DNA from: Chloroflexota bacterium
GTDB lineage: Bacteria; Chloroflexota; UBA6077; FW602-bin22; JACPRP01
NCBI GenBank assembly: GCA_016189905.1
Contig: JACPRP010000118.1
Coordinates: forward strand, 1 to 64,000
DNA length: 64,000 bases
Direction: 5' to 3'
Below, piece after piece: positions 10,504-19,628 of this stretch; the first letter of the stretch is position 1, and every line of letters begins with the position of its first letter. Made by a program: the position numbers and the translations under genes. A model generated the notes under the pieces. That model was not told the DNA's origin. It did no database searches and saw nothing but the letters and a program-made list of their open reading frames with translations.

Positions 10504-11352
10504 ATGGATGTGGTCATCGATTTTCACATGCACATGATAGCTTTCGAGGAAATCAGGCCGTGGGTCACGGAGTATCGGCTGAGAAACCTTGGAAGCAACG
10601 CGGAGGCATTTCTCAAGAAATACTCGTCGGCGAAGGAAATGGACGCGCTTTTGAAGGAGAACGGCATCGATTATGCTATCATGCTTCCTGCAACGAATCC
10701 CATCACTGCCGGCATTTGCAGAACCGAAACTGTGGTCGAATTCTGCCACAATTCGGAGAGGCTCATCCCTTTTGCAACCGTGAATCCTTTCATGGTTGCC
10801 AATCCGGCCAAACACATCGAACATTACGTGCGAGACCTGGGCTGCAAGGGCGTTAAGCTTTATCCTCCGTACCAGCAATACTATCCGAATGATCAGCTCG
10901 CGTACCCGATATACGCTAAGGCGGCGGAGTTGGGTGTCCCTGTGATGTTTCACACGGGCTCCTCGGTGTTTAAGGGCTCGCGCCTGAAGTTTGGCGATCC
11001 CCTGTTGCTGGATGATGTTGCCGTGGATTTTCCGGATCTAAAGCTCGTCATGGCGCATTCCGGGCGTGGCTTCTGGTATGATCGGGCATTCTTCCTCGCG
11101 CGTTTGCACAAGAACCTGTATATGGAGATCTCAGGGCTGCCGCCTCAGAATCTCCTTACCTACTTCCCGGAATTGGAGAGAAACGCCGACAAGATAATCT
11201 ACGGCTCAGACTGGCCAGGTATGCCTCATCTCAAGAGGAACATCGAGATGGTCAGGAGCCTGCCTCTTAAGGATGAGACGAAGGACAAGATCCTTGGCTT
11301 GAACGCGGCGAAAGTGCTCGGCATTGGTGATGACCTTGAATCCACTCCTTAA
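10504..11352 (+). CDS. Amidohydrolase-2 family metal-dependent hydrolase
   Basis: A 282-residue TIM-barrel hydrolase. Metal-site motifs are in the family order: 'DFHMHM' on strand 1, 'VMFHTGSS' near residue 150, 'LVMAHSGRGF' near residue 182 and the closing 'IIYGSDWPGMP' near residue 237. The family covers decarboxylases and hydrolases of carboxylated rings or lactones, so the substrate is open. recJ begins inside its 3' end (ATG 11330 versus stop at 11352), so the two genes are probably co-transcribed. Confidence 0.88.
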   Translation: MDVVIDFHMHMIAFEEIRPWVTEYRLRNLGSNAEAFLKKYSSAKEMDALLKENGIDYAIMLPATNPITAGICRTETVVEFCHNSERLIPFATVNPFMVANPAKHIEHYVRDLGCKGVKLYPPYQQYYPNDQLAYPIYAKAAELGVPVMFHTGSSVFKGSRLKFGDPLLLDDVAVDFPDLKLVMAHSGRGFWYDRAFFLARLHKNLYMEISGLPPQNLLTYFPELERNADKIIYGSDWPGMPHLKRNIEMVRSLPLKDETKDKILGLNAAKVLGIGDDLESTP

Positions 11353-13135
11353 GCGATGGGATGTCGCTCCCCGAGTCCCCGCTGGCGTTTTACGGGGCTG
11401 GCCAACGATCATCGTGCAGATACTACACAATAGGGGAATAAGCGATCCCGCCGAGGTCGAGGCCTTTCTTCGCGATGATGATAGCCTCATCCTGGACCCT
11501 TTTTCGCTGAGGGGTATGGATCGCGCGGTCGAGCGGGTCAGTGAGGCTGTTGCTCGGCAGGAAACTGTCGCCATCTTCGGCGATTTCGACGTCGACGGGG
11601 TCACCAGCGCCGCTTTGCTCTGGGAGGTGCTCCGTGCTCTGGGTGTTCGTACCCTGACTCACATTCCCAACCGAGCCGAGGAGGGTTATGGGGTCAACAT
11701 ACCCGCGCTAGTACGTCTGCGCGGCCAGGGTGCGACCCTGCTCATTACTGTGGATTGTGGCATAAGCGCTGTGGATGAGATCGCGGCGGCGCGGAATATG
11801 GGCCTCGACGTCATTATCACCGATCATCATCAGGTCCCGCGGCCCGTCCCCGATGCCTCCGTCATCATCAACCCCCGCCAGGCCTGTTGCAGCTATGCGT
11901 TCAAAGAGCTGGCCGGAGTGGGGGTCGCCTTCAAGCTGGCACAGGCTTTGCTCTCTCGCCTGCCGCTTCAACATGGAAGATCGCGTGCTGAGATCGAAAA
12001 GAGCCTTCTCGATCTCGTTGCCCTGGGCACCGTGGCCGATGTAGCCCCGTTGCTTGGCGAGAACAGGGCTCTCGTCCGTCGCGGCCTCCGTGAGCTGTCT
12101 ACGACCGCCCGCCCAGGGCTAAGACAACTGATCGCCAGAGCCGGGCTCCGCCCCGGTTGTATCAGCAGCCATAATATCAGCTACGCGCTCGGTCCTCGTC
12201 TTAACGCCGCTGGCCGTCTTCATGACGCGTTTGTGAGCTACCGCCTCTTGACGACCGATTCGGAAGAGGAGGCGCGAATGCTGGCAGAAGATCTGGAGGC
12301 TACCAACCAGGAACGCCAGCGCTTGACGGAAGATGCGCTGAGCCGCGCTCGAGATGAGATTGCTGCCGGCGGTCACGTTCCCAAGCTGCTGGTCGTATCG
12401 GGCGCAGAGTATCCTTCAGGGGTGGTCGGCCTGGTGGCCGGCAAGCTGATGGAAGAGTTCTATCGTCCCGTCGTGGTGGTCGAGCTTAGAGACGAGGAAA
12501 GCCGGGGTTCGGCGCGTAGCATCGCCGAGCTTGACATAACAGAGGCGCTATCTTCCTGTAATGATCTGCTATCTCGCTACGGGGGGCACGCCAGGGCTGC
12601 GGGCTTCGCCATTCCCAATCACAACCTCGATGTGTTCAAGGACAGGCTGCTTACCCTGGTGGAGACCAGGTTTGAAGGTATGGAGTTGCGGCCCAGCCTA
12701 TATGTCGACCGTGAGGTATCTTTCCGGGAGATCGGCTGGGACCTTCACCGCCTCCTCGGCGACCTTGAGCCCTTTGGTTTCGGCAATCCGGTCCCCACGT
12801 TCTTGACGCGCCGGGTTCGGGCAGTCGAGGCGAGGGTTGTTGGGCATGGGGTTCCATCAAGAGCGGAGAAAGGGGAGCATCTTCCTGAAAAATCGGGTGC
12901 CATGCCTCAAACGCAAAAAGGGGCGTCGATCTCGGAGAGAAAGGCCCGCACCCATCTGCGATTGCGCCTGAGCGATGGCCACTATTTATGGAACGCCATC
13001 GCGTTTGGCCTGGGCGAGCTTGCCGGCATCATAATGCGAAAGGAGATCGACGTCGTCTACAGCCTGGCGGCCAACGAATGGAATGGCCAGGTATCCCTCC
13101 AGCTTCACGTTAAAGACCTGCGCATCTCTGACTAG
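11330..13135 (+). CDS. recJ: Single-stranded-DNA-specific exonuclease RecJ
   Basis: 5'-3' single-strand exonuclease of recombination and mismatch repair. DHH motifs are visible: 'AIFGDFDVDGVTSAALLW', 'LITVDCGISAVDEI' and 'VIITDHHQVP'. The DHHA1 part has 'GGHARAAGFAI', and a C-terminal OB domain ends in 'LHVKDLRI'. ATG 11330 is preferred over TTG 11324 and GTG 11327; the coding region overlaps the amidohydrolase stop by 23 nt. A hydrophilic segment of about 35 residues (near 505-540, bases about 12840-12950) interrupts the OB domain and looks like an insertion relative to the usual family. Confidence 0.94.
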   Translation: MTLNPLLKRWDVAPRVPAGVLRGWPTIIVQILHNRGISDPAEVEAFLRDDDSLILDPFSLRGMDRAVERVSEAVARQETVAIFGDFDVDGVTSAALLWEVLRALGVRTLTHIPNRAEEGYGVNIPALVRLRGQGATLLITVDCGISAVDEIAAARNMGLDVIITDHHQVPRPVPDASVIINPRQACCSYAFKELAGVGVAFKLAQALLSRLPLQHGRSRAEIEKSLLDLVALGTVADVAPLLGENRALVRRGLRELSTTARPGLRQLIARAGLRPGCISSHNISYALGPRLNAAGRLHDAFVSYRLLTTDSEEEARMLAEDLEATNQERQRLTEDALSRARDEIAAGGHVPKLLVVSGAEYPSGVVGLVAGKLMEEFYRPVVVVELRDEESRGSARSIAELDITEALSSCNDLLSRYGGHARAAGFAIPNHNLDVFKDRLLTLVETRFEGMELRPSLYVDREVSFREIGWDLHRLLGDLEPFGFGNPVPTFLTRRVRAVEARVVGHGVPSRAEKGEHLPEKSGAMPQTQKGASISERKARTHLRLRLSDGHYLWNAIAFGLGELAGIIMRKEIDVVYSLAANEWNGQVSLQLHVKDLRISD

Positions 13136-13167
13136 CGGTCGATCTAGCTACCGGATTGTGCACCAGG

Positions 13168-13195
13168 TTGAATTCTTCTTGACATATGCTATAAT
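13168..13195 (+). promoter_or_regulatory. Promoter for small protein gene
   Basis: TTGAAT (13168-13173), a 16-bp spacer and a perfect TATAAT (13190-13195). It lies 83 bp upstream of the small gene and is isolated from recJ by its own position after the recJ stop. Confidence 0.7.
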
Positions 13196-13278
13196 GCTTG
13201 CGCGCGGTTACCAGCACGGTCTCAACCTGCGTGTCCTATCGTGGCTTCGTTTCTTAAGAGTTAGCAGGGAGGTGGACG

Positions 13279-13479
13279 ATGAGGAAGGGAACATTCGAAG
13301 AGGAAGGTGATAGTGCTGGAGGCCAGAAGGTCTACCGCCTGAAGTGGAATAAGAGGCAATACACTCTTACCTCAAAGGAGATCCTGTCTGGCCTTTTCGT
13401 CCGCTATCTAATCAGCCGTGGCAAGCTGAGCGAGTTCTATAGCTCTGGCGACCAGAGTGCCGCGCAGGCCAACGAGTAG
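13279..13479 (+). CDS. Small uncharacterised protein (66 aa)
   Basis: A short charged protein starting at ATG 13279 with a GGGAGGTGG ribosome site 5-12 nt upstream and its own promoter with perfect TATAAT. The sequence includes 'VYRLKWNKRQYTLTSKEIL' and 'FVRYLISRGKLSEFY', which suggests a small beta-alpha fold with no membrane segment. I do not recognise the family. Promoter, ribosome site and codon use all support a real gene. Confidence 0.75.
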   Translation: MRKGTFEEEGDSAGGQKVYRLKWNKRQYTLTSKEILSGLFVRYLISRGKLSEFYSSGDQSAAQANE

Positions 13480-13500
13480 GTCCGCTATGTTTAAGACGCT

Positions 13501-14346
13501 CTACGCCTTGCGAATGTAGATCTCGATCTGATTGGGACCTTTCTCGATGGTCTTATGCTTGTATCCAAGCTCGGCTAGCTTCGGGTACAGATACGCCGGG
13601 CGCCGCTGATGATGGACCAGCAAAGTCTCCCCATGCTTCAGGCTGGCCAGCGCGTCCATAATCTTGATCATCGGTTGTGGTGGCGTGAGTTCGCCAACAT
13701 CGATCGTGATTGTGGCGGTTGCGGCGGTCGTGTCTATCCCCCCATCCTCTGCAGGCCTCGCTTGATCGATGCTGCCGGAATCCGTTTTTGCCCCCTGCGT
13801 TCTGGCTGTCTTCAAGAAGAATATCTCCCAGTCCTCTGTCCCAAGCTTCCGTGCCCACGCGACGAAACCCTGCTTCCCAAGTACGTCATAAAGTGGAAGC
13901 GGCTCGAAAGTGTTCCTGAGTTGGAAAACCTGCCCCTCTTGAATCTGAGAAGTCGCGGCCATTATACGCTTGAAGGGATCGGAGTGATTCCGCTGGTCGT
14001 CGCGCACGTCGAGGCTGACGGCGATTTGAGCGCCCTTGACCCAGGCAGGCTCTGGGGTCACCGCCATCGATGGCAGCGTGAATCGGAATTCCTCGGTCGA
14101 GTTCTGGCCGATAGCTGTGTTCAGCGTTCGTACCAGCACGATTGGATCGATCCCGGCCACGGCGGCTGCTTGCGCCACGGTTACCAGCCTGCCGTGAATG
14201 CGACGCAGAATCGGATTCTTGAGCCGCGAGAAATGCGGGCTCTGGGCAACTAGCACGTCCAAAAGCTCGGGATGCTCCTTCAAAACTTCGGCGATTTTCA
14301 TGTTCGGCGTGATCGTTTTTGTCGTGGCTGCTCCGGTGGTGCTCAT
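13501..14346 (-). CDS. DUF1858 / double DUF2249 domain protein
   Basis: 281 residues. The N-terminal DUF1858-like helical region has 'MKIAEVLKEHPELLDVLVAQ'. Two DUF2249 domains follow, the first around residues 95-165 ('QIQEGQVFQLRNTFEPLPLY') and the second at the C-terminus ('KIMDALASLKHGETLLVHHQ'). DUF2249 is often found with hemerythrin, nitric-oxide and respiratory genes and is thought to bind or regulate redox cofactors. Start ATG 14346 has GGAGGG 5 nt upstream and overlaps the stop of the oxidase-like gene (ATGA), so the two are coupled. Confidence 0.88.
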   Translation of the reverse strand: MSTTGAATTKTITPNMKIAEVLKEHPELLDVLVAQSPHFSRLKNPILRRIHGRLVTVAQAAAVAGIDPIVLVRTLNTAIGQNSTEEFRFTLPSMAVTPEPAWVKGAQIAVSLDVRDDQRNHSDPFKRIMAATSQIQEGQVFQLRNTFEPLPLYDVLGKQGFVAWARKLGTEDWEIFFLKTARTQGAKTDSGSIDQARPAEDGGIDTTAATATITIDVGELTPPQPMIKIMDALASLKHGETLLVHHQRRPAYLYPKLAELGYKHKTIEKGPNQIEIYIRKA

Positions 14347-15611
14347 GCTATCCCTCCACAGATCGTTTCGTTGGTTTTGTGTGCTGACGAGGTGCGCAGG
14401 TTCTTTCGGTGGTTGATCACCTTGATCATCGCCCACACAAAGGTTATGGCGGTTACGAAAAGAATCGTGCCACCAAACGCTAACACAATGTTTGCGCGCA
14501 GCACAAAGCCCACAATCATTGTGAGAAGCCCTGCGTTGAGGCCGTAGAGCTGGAAATGGGCCAGGCGCTCACTGAAGAGTTGCTTCAAGAGCGGCACTTC
14601 TTCGTAGCCGAGCTTGGGCGCATACACCTCCCACCAGACGACAAAAGGAACAACGTGGTACATCGCTCCGACAATCGTCATAGTCACGAACCCGATCAGG
14701 CCCAGGTGTACGTGGATTGGTACCAGATTCCCCAGGCGAAATGCGCCGACGATGGTGCCGAGTATGGCCGTTACGACCAGATACGCTATGCCGACGAGGA
14801 AGTACTTGACTGATACGTCCAGGTGCGGGAGGCGCGATGGGCCGTAGCGCAAACTGGCGATGATGTTGTACACGAATAGCGAGATGCCGACCAGAGTTAT
14901 CAAGCCAGATACGGCGGTCAGCGTTGCGCTGCGTGTGGCCAGCGAAAGGGCGATGCCCCAGAAGCCAACGTTGATCACGTAAAACTGAGCATCGGCCAGC
15001 CTTGGGTGGCGGAGCTCTTTCAACTGAAGCATCGGGATCATGCTGTACTCAGCCCCGATGATTGCCATTACCGTCCAGCCGAAGGCCAGGACGTGGAGCG
15101 CGAGCGTCTGCGTCGCCCACGACGGCCCGACCTGCAGAACGTTGGCGAACAAAAGGAAAATCGCTGCCACGAAGTAGGTTAACGATGCTAAATAGAACCG
15201 TAGGGTCAATACTACCTTGGTTAGATCGAGGTTCGCCAGCGCGATGATCGCCGCGAAGAGGAGAGCCCCCCCAGCGTAGATTATCGCGCTGAGGGTGAGA
15301 GCCAAGCCGTTCCCGGTCCAGCCCGCCGCCATCAGGCCAAGCAGGCCCACGTTGACGAGAATGAATTGTGGAATCGTCAGGTTCTCCCATCGTAGATCCC
15401 TTCCCTGAAGTGTGGGGAAGAACTGGTAGTAAGCTCCCATTATTGGGAAGCTCACCCACCCCAACACCGCCGGCGCCCAGTGGACCAGCGAGCTCGGAAT
15501 CGGCACGATCGTCCGCAAAACGCCAATGGCCAGAGTGATGAGCAAATATGCGATTGCGGCAATCATATAGTAGCGAGTGATCCTAACCAGGCTGGTCGGT
15601 ACGATTTGCAT
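14343..15611 (-). CDS. Heme-copper oxidase subunit I-like membrane protein
   Basis: 422 residues, about 12 membrane helices, hydrophobic throughout. It resembles single-subunit relatives of cbb3 oxidase / nitric oxide reductase subunit I. A motif H-x(4-6)-G-[WF]-x(6)-G-A-x-Y-x(3)-P recurs three times, at His44, His173 and His302, the last as 'IHVHLGLIGF'; the motif histidines are candidate heme or metal ligands. The gene lies between the DUF59 gene and the DUF2249 gene in one operon. A role in nitric oxide or oxygen chemistry is inferred from context; genuine oxidase activity is unproven. Confidence 0.75.
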   Translation of the reverse strand: MQIVPTSLVRITRYYMIAAIAYLLITLAIGVLRTIVPIPSSLVHWAPAVLGWVSFPIMGAYYQFFPTLQGRDLRWENLTIPQFILVNVGLLGLMAAGWTGNGLALTLSAIIYAGGALLFAAIIALANLDLTKVVLTLRFYLASLTYFVAAIFLLFANVLQVGPSWATQTLALHVLAFGWTVMAIIGAEYSMIPMLQLKELRHPRLADAQFYVINVGFWGIALSLATRSATLTAVSGLITLVGISLFVYNIIASLRYGPSRLPHLDVSVKYFLVGIAYLVVTAILGTIVGAFRLGNLVPIHVHLGLIGFVTMTIVGAMYHVVPFVVWWEVYAPKLGYEEVPLLKQLFSERLAHFQLYGLNAGLLTMIVGFVLRANIVLAFGGTILFVTAITFVWAMIKVINHRKNLRTSSAHKTNETICGGIA

Positions 15612-15623
15612 GTCATACCCTCC

Positions 15624-15905
15624 TCAAATGCCTGCCAGCATCTTCTCGAGCTCCTCGGCGCGCAGATAGTTGTCGATCTTGACGTCGATTTTCTCGACCG
15701 GTATCTCTCTCAGCTTACGCTTCAACGCCAGTCCCAGTTGCATTCCGATCGGGCAGAAGTTGCTTGTGAGCGAGAATCTCAGGGAAATGCGATCTGCCTC
15801 GACCACAAGATCGCTGATAAGTCCCATATCGTAGACGTTGCTTCCCGTGTGCGGATCCATAACCTGACGTAGCTTCTCGATTACCTGTTCTCTGGTGGCA
15901 GCCAT
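15624..15905 (-). CDS. DUF59 / MIP18-type Fe-S assembly factor
   Basis: 93 residues. The family pattern 'VMDPHTGSNVYDMGLISDL' and the conserved Cys in 'LTSNFCPIGMQLG' identify a metal-sulfur cluster assembly (SufT/MIP18-like) protein. ATG 15905 has AGGAGG 5 nt upstream; the GTG one codon earlier is too close to the site. It is the first gene of the operon with the oxidase-like and DUF2249 genes, separated by 12 nt from the next. Confidence 0.88.
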   Translation of the reverse strand: MAATREQVIEKLRQVMDPHTGSNVYDMGLISDLVVEADRISLRFSLTSNFCPIGMQLGLALKRKLREIPVEKIDVKIDNYLRAEELEKMLAGI

Positions 15906-16137
15906 CACGTCCTCCTGAATACCACGTAGCTGTGCTTAGGATATCTTATCCTTTTGAAGTAATTCTAACGGATAGTGCAGAATCGTGCCGCGACAAAAGT
16001 CACAATTGCCGACCCGGGCGCATATTCGTGCTCAGGGCTATGCATTCTACCTGCAATCCCTCTATGTCCACCTTTGGTGCGTGGACGCATAAACAGGTTT
16101 CGTGCTACAATTCGATTCGATCAGCCCCGCGAAAAAT

Positions 16138-16168
16138 TTGACATAAGCGTCAGGTATGATGCTACAAT
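16138..16168 (+). promoter_or_regulatory. Possible promoter for the queuosine-precursor transporter
   Basis: TTGACA (16138-16143) and TACAAT (16163-16168) with a 19-bp spacer, which is longer than ideal. Transcription from it would leave a leader of only about a dozen nucleotides, so there is no room for a preQ1 riboswitch. Confidence 0.5.
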
Positions 16169-16186
16169 CATCAGGGAGATGATGAT

Positions 16187-16867
16187 ATGAAAGACAAAGG
16201 TCTATCCCAGTGGTTTGTTGTCGTCGCAGCGGTCTTCGTGACTGCCCTGGTAACGGCCAACATCATCGCGGTCAAGATCGTCGACATTTTTGGCTGGGCT
16301 GCGCCGGCGGGTGTCGTGATCTTCCCTCTGAGCTATGTTTTCGGCGACGTTCTGACTGAGGTCTACGGCTATCGACGGGCGAGGCAGGTGATCTGGCTGG
16401 GATTCCTGTGCAATTTGATCGCGGTCGCCGCTATCTGGCTGGCGCAAGTGATGCCGGGGGCATCGATCTGGGATGGCCAGGCATCTTTCGAGCGAATACT
16501 TGGGTTTGCTCCCCGGCTACTCCTCGCTTCTTTCGCGGCTTACCTGGTCGGCGAATTTGCTAACTCCTTTGTATTGTCGCGGATGAAGATCCTCACTCGT
16601 GGACGCTGGCTGTGGAGCAGAACCATTAGCTCGACGGTAGTTGGTCAGGGACTTGATTCACTGGTATTCATTTCGCTGGCTTTCAGTGGCGTGATGCCGC
16701 TGGCCGTTATACTGACGATGATCGTTACCCAGTGGATTCTGAAGACAGCCTATGAGGTTCTGGTGACACCGTTGACGTATGCCGTGGTTGGCTTCTTAAA
16801 ACGCACCGAGGGCCTTGACGCTTATGACTATGAGACCAACTTCAACCCGTTACTCGTCGGACGCTAG
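16187..16867 (+). CDS. Queuosine precursor transporter (YhhQ / VUT family)
   Basis: 226 residues with six or so membrane helices. The family signature is seen in 'TANIIAVKIVDIFGW' and 'FPLSYVFGDVLTEVYGYRRA'. These carriers import preQ0, preQ1 or queuine for tRNA modification. ATG 16187 has GGGAG 8 nt upstream. No queuosine biosynthesis gene is nearby. Confidence 0.9.
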   Translation: MKDKGLSQWFVVVAAVFVTALVTANIIAVKIVDIFGWAAPAGVVIFPLSYVFGDVLTEVYGYRRARQVIWLGFLCNLIAVAAIWLAQVMPGASIWDGQASFERILGFAPRLLLASFAAYLVGEFANSFVLSRMKILTRGRWLWSRTISSTVVGQGLDSLVFISLAFSGVMPLAVILTMIVTQWILKTAYEVLVTPLTYAVVGFLKRTEGLDAYDYETNFNPLLVGR

Positions 16868-16913
16868 TTGCCCCTCGCGCGTTGGCGACCGTAACGCTGC
16901 GCGCTCGGAGGGT

Positions 16914-17990
16914 ATGAATTACCTGCGTATTTCGAGACTATTCACGGATTGTGTAATGGACCTTCTGCATCGCTTTCTGCGTGTCCCAACTTTCCATAAG
17001 ATACTGCTTGCCAATTCGATTATCGTCAGTGCTAGCGTCGTTTTTGGCTTTCAGATGGGTGTTCACAGTGTCAGCTCCAATGGCACTTATTGGGGCATCA
17101 TGTTCTCCATTACATTAGTTGGCATCGCGATCGGTTTTGCCGCTAACTTCCTCGTGTTGAAGGCGGCGCTGTTGCCGATATCGCGGCTGCAACAAGCGGC
17201 GCGCAACGTGCGTGCGGGGGATTTGAGCGCGCGGGTCGACAAGCTAAGACTCAGCGACACTTATCTCGACAACGTGATCGAGGCGTTCAACGCGATGCTT
17301 GACAGCGTCGAGCGCAACCAGCGGCAGTTACAGACGCTTTCACGTCAGGTGCTCCACGTGCAGGAGGAAGAGCGCAAACGCGTGGCCAGGGAACTGCACG
17401 ACGAGACCGCTCAGGCGCTCACGGCGTTGCTCGTGCAGCTTCGCCTGCTCTCGAATGCCGCCACGCTGGAGGAGGCGCAATGCCGGGTGGCAGAGTTGAG
17501 GGCATTGACGGCCCGTTCGTTAGAGGAGGTCCGTCACCTGGCGTTAGAGCTGCGCTCCGCCGTCCTCGACGACCTGGGACTTGTCGCGGGCCTGGAATGG
17601 TATGTTGACGAGTACAACGGTCGCTACAGCATCAGGGCGCAGTTAGAATGCGCCGACATCAGCCGGCGGCTTCCGCCGCAGGTGGAGCTATCTCTTTATC
17701 GCGTCGTTCAAGAGGCGCTGACTAATGCGGCGCGACATTCCAGGGCTGCGCTGGTTTGGGTCCGCTTGAAACTACTCGATAACGGCTGGATCGATCTCTC
17801 GATCGAAGATGACGGACAGGGATTCGATGTAGAGAAGGTCTTGAGCCGCCGTAACGGAGGGCTTGGCCTTTTTGGGATGCAAGAGCGTATCGCACTGGTG
17901 GGAGGGGAGTTCCAGATCGTTTCCGCGCCAGGCCAGCATACAATCGTTCACGCTCGTGTTCCTATAGCGTGGGAGAGCTTACGTCCGTAG
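16914..17990 (+). CDS. Sensor histidine kinase (NarL-partner type)
   Basis: Two membrane segments near the N-terminus frame a very short external loop. A HAMP domain follows ('AARNVRAGDLSARVDKL'), then a HisKA_3 dimerisation region with the phospho-His in 'RVARELHDETAQALTALL' and an HATPase domain ('LSIEDDGQGFDVEKVL'). The short sensing loop suggests intramembrane or stress sensing. The start is uncertain: ATG 16914 has GGAGGG almost touching it, while ATG 16956 lacks any site. The response regulator follows 25 nt downstream. Confidence 0.9.
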   Translation: MNYLRISRLFTDCVMDLLHRFLRVPTFHKILLANSIIVSASVVFGFQMGVHSVSSNGTYWGIMFSITLVGIAIGFAANFLVLKAALLPISRLQQAARNVRAGDLSARVDKLRLSDTYLDNVIEAFNAMLDSVERNQRQLQTLSRQVLHVQEEERKRVARELHDETAQALTALLVQLRLLSNAATLEEAQCRVAELRALTARSLEEVRHLALELRSAVLDDLGLVAGLEWYVDEYNGRYSIRAQLECADISRRLPPQVELSLYRVVQEALTNAARHSRAALVWVRLKLLDNGWIDLSIEDDGQGFDVEKVLSRRNGGLGLFGMQERIALVGGEFQIVSAPGQHTIVHARVPIAWESLRP

Positions 17991-18015
17991 CCCCCATCAC
18001 TCTGGAGGTCTTGAT

Positions 18016-18681
18016 TTGTCTAAGATACGCATATTGCTGGCGGACGACCATCCAGTTTTGCGGATAGGGCTGCGTACGCTGATCGAAAACGAGCCGGACA
18101 TGGAGATAATCGGCGAGGCAGCGGATGGGGAGGAAGCCGTCCAGTTCGCCGAGCGTCTCGGGCCAGACGTCGTCATTATGGACATCTCGATGCCTGGGAT
18201 CAACGGGCTCGAAGCGACCCGTCGCATTAAGAAACTTGACAGGAACCCGCCAATTCAGGTCCTCGTCCTGACCGTGCACGCTCAGGAGCGCTACCTGTTT
18301 CCGGTTCTCCAGGCCGGAGGCGCGGGGTATGTGCGCAAGTCGAGCGCAGACGCCGAGTTGATCGGCGCCATTCGCGTGGTAGCCCGGGGAGGAGCATTTC
18401 TCTATCCATCCGCGACACGGGCGTTACTGGAGGATTACCTGCGGCGTGCCCGACTGGGCGAAGAGCAGGACAGTTATGAACTGCTGAGCGACCGCGAGAT
18501 CGACGTGCTCCGCCTCACGGCTGAAGGCCACACGGCCGCGGAGATCGCCGAGCAGTTGTCCCTCAGCGTCAAAACCGTCGAGACCTACCGCGGCCGCATA
18601 ATGGAGAAGCTCAAGCTCCAATCTCGTTCAGACCTCGTACGTTACGCGCTCCGCAAAGGCCTGCTTTCCGAAAGCGAGTAG
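18016..18681 (+). CDS. NarL/FixJ-family response regulator
   Basis: 221 residues: a receiver domain with the phospho-Asp in 'VVIMDISMPGINGLEA', then a LuxR-type HTH 'LSDREIDVLRLTAEGH' with recognition helix 'LSVKTVETYRGRI'. The start codon is TTG 18016 with GGAGG 7 nt upstream; no ATG alternative precedes the receiver domain. It pairs with the histidine kinase just upstream. The targets are unknown; the nearest candidate is the doxX-like gene. Confidence 0.92.
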   Translation: MSKIRILLADDHPVLRIGLRTLIENEPDMEIIGEAADGEEAVQFAERLGPDVVIMDISMPGINGLEATRRIKKLDRNPPIQVLVLTVHAQERYLFPVLQAGGAGYVRKSSADAELIGAIRVVARGGAFLYPSATRALLEDYLRRARLGEEQDSYELLSDREIDVLRLTAEGHTAAEIAEQLSLSVKTVETYRGRIMEKLKLQSRSDLVRYALRKGLLSESE

Positions 18682-18827
18682 CACGGCTCCTCTACGGCGT
18701 TTTACAATACGATTTGCGATCCGTCGTTACAGTAGGGACGACGGGCTCATTGCCCTGTCAGGGGGCCGACCAATAAACGCTAACGAAAACTGCTGAAAGC
18801 AAAAACATCGGGAATTTCCCCCGCAAT

Positions 18828-18848
18828 CTGTCAGATTTTTCCTGACAG
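18828..18848. promoter_or_regulatory. Inverted repeat upstream of doxX-like gene
   Basis: CTGTCAG (18828-18834) and CTGACAG (18842-18848) form a perfect 7-bp inverted repeat with 7-nt spacing, just upstream of a TATACT box (18869-18874). It is an operator-like site, possibly for the neighbouring response regulator. Confidence 0.4.
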
Positions 18849-18980
18849 TGTGGCATCCGCAATTCGCGTATACTGAGCATAGATGAAACGCAGGCATTCG
18901 GCCCTATGGCAATGCAGTCGGGGCCGCTTCTCGGCAAGTCTTCGACGACGCCTGCGAATACCGTATGGAGGGAAGCATCG

Positions 18981-19571
18981 ATGCGTTCACGGAACGAAGC
19001 TGTTCGACGGTCTCTGCCGTCTGATCCACCTCTGCTCAGCGCCCTTTTCACCAATCCGGTTTTCTCTGTGATCTGGCTGGTCGTTCGCGTCTACGTGGGT
19101 TGGCAGTGGCTGGGATCTGGTCTAGGCAAGATTCAGAACACGGCCTGGACGGTCACCGGGACGGCCCTGGAGAAATACTGGCAAACGGCGGTCGCGATCC
19201 CCGCTACGGGCAAGCCGCCGATTACCTACGATTGGTACCGCGCATTTCTCGGCGGCCTTCTCGAAGGTGGCCATTACACCTGGTTTGCTAAGTTGATCGC
19301 CTTCGGTGAGCTAGCGATCGGAATCGCGCTCATCATCGGCGCGTTTGTCGGCGTCGCCGCGTTCTTCGGCGCTTTTATGAATCTGAACTTTATGCTGGCC
19401 GGCTCGGCGAGCACTAACCCAGTCCTGTTCACCCTGGCGATACTCTTGATCCTGGCCTGGAAGATCGCTGGCCACCTGGGCTTCGACCACTGGCTACTGC
19501 CGACGGTGCGAACTCCCTGGGAGTGGGGCATCAAATGGCTTTTCCCAAGGACCTCGCCACAGACCACGTAA
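18981..19571 (+). CDS. DoxX-family membrane protein
   Basis: 196 residues with about four membrane helices: 'VVRVYVGWQWLGSGLGKI' in the first, 'LIAFGELAIGIALIIGA' in the third. DoxX and DoxD proteins include the membrane part of thiosulfate:quinone oxidoreductase, but most family members are uncharacterised. ATG 18981 has GGAGGGA 8 nt upstream; the longer frame from 18906 has no site. A strong terminator follows. Confidence 0.88.
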   Translation: MRSRNEAVRRSLPSDPPLLSALFTNPVFSVIWLVVRVYVGWQWLGSGLGKIQNTAWTVTGTALEKYWQTAVAIPATGKPPITYDWYRAFLGGLLEGGHYTWFAKLIAFGELAIGIALIIGAFVGVAAFFGAFMNLNFMLAGSASTNPVLFTLAILLILAWKIAGHLGFDHWLLPTVRTPWEWGIKWLFPRTSPQTT

Positions 19572-19602
19572 TCCTCCTCGATGCAATGTTTCACAGCCAG
19601 GG

Positions 19603-19628
19603 GGGGCGGTTCACGAACCGCCCCTTTT
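19603..19628 (+). terminator. Intrinsic terminator after doxX-like gene
   Basis: GGGGCGGTTC (19603-19612), a 2-nt centre, GAACCGCCCC (19615-19624) and then TTTT. The stem is perfect and GC-rich and lies 32 nt after the stop codon. Confidence 0.85.

Noticed and set aside
15909-16186. preQ1 riboswitch upstream of the queuosine-precursor transporter
   Set aside because: The likely promoter leaves only about a dozen bases of leader.
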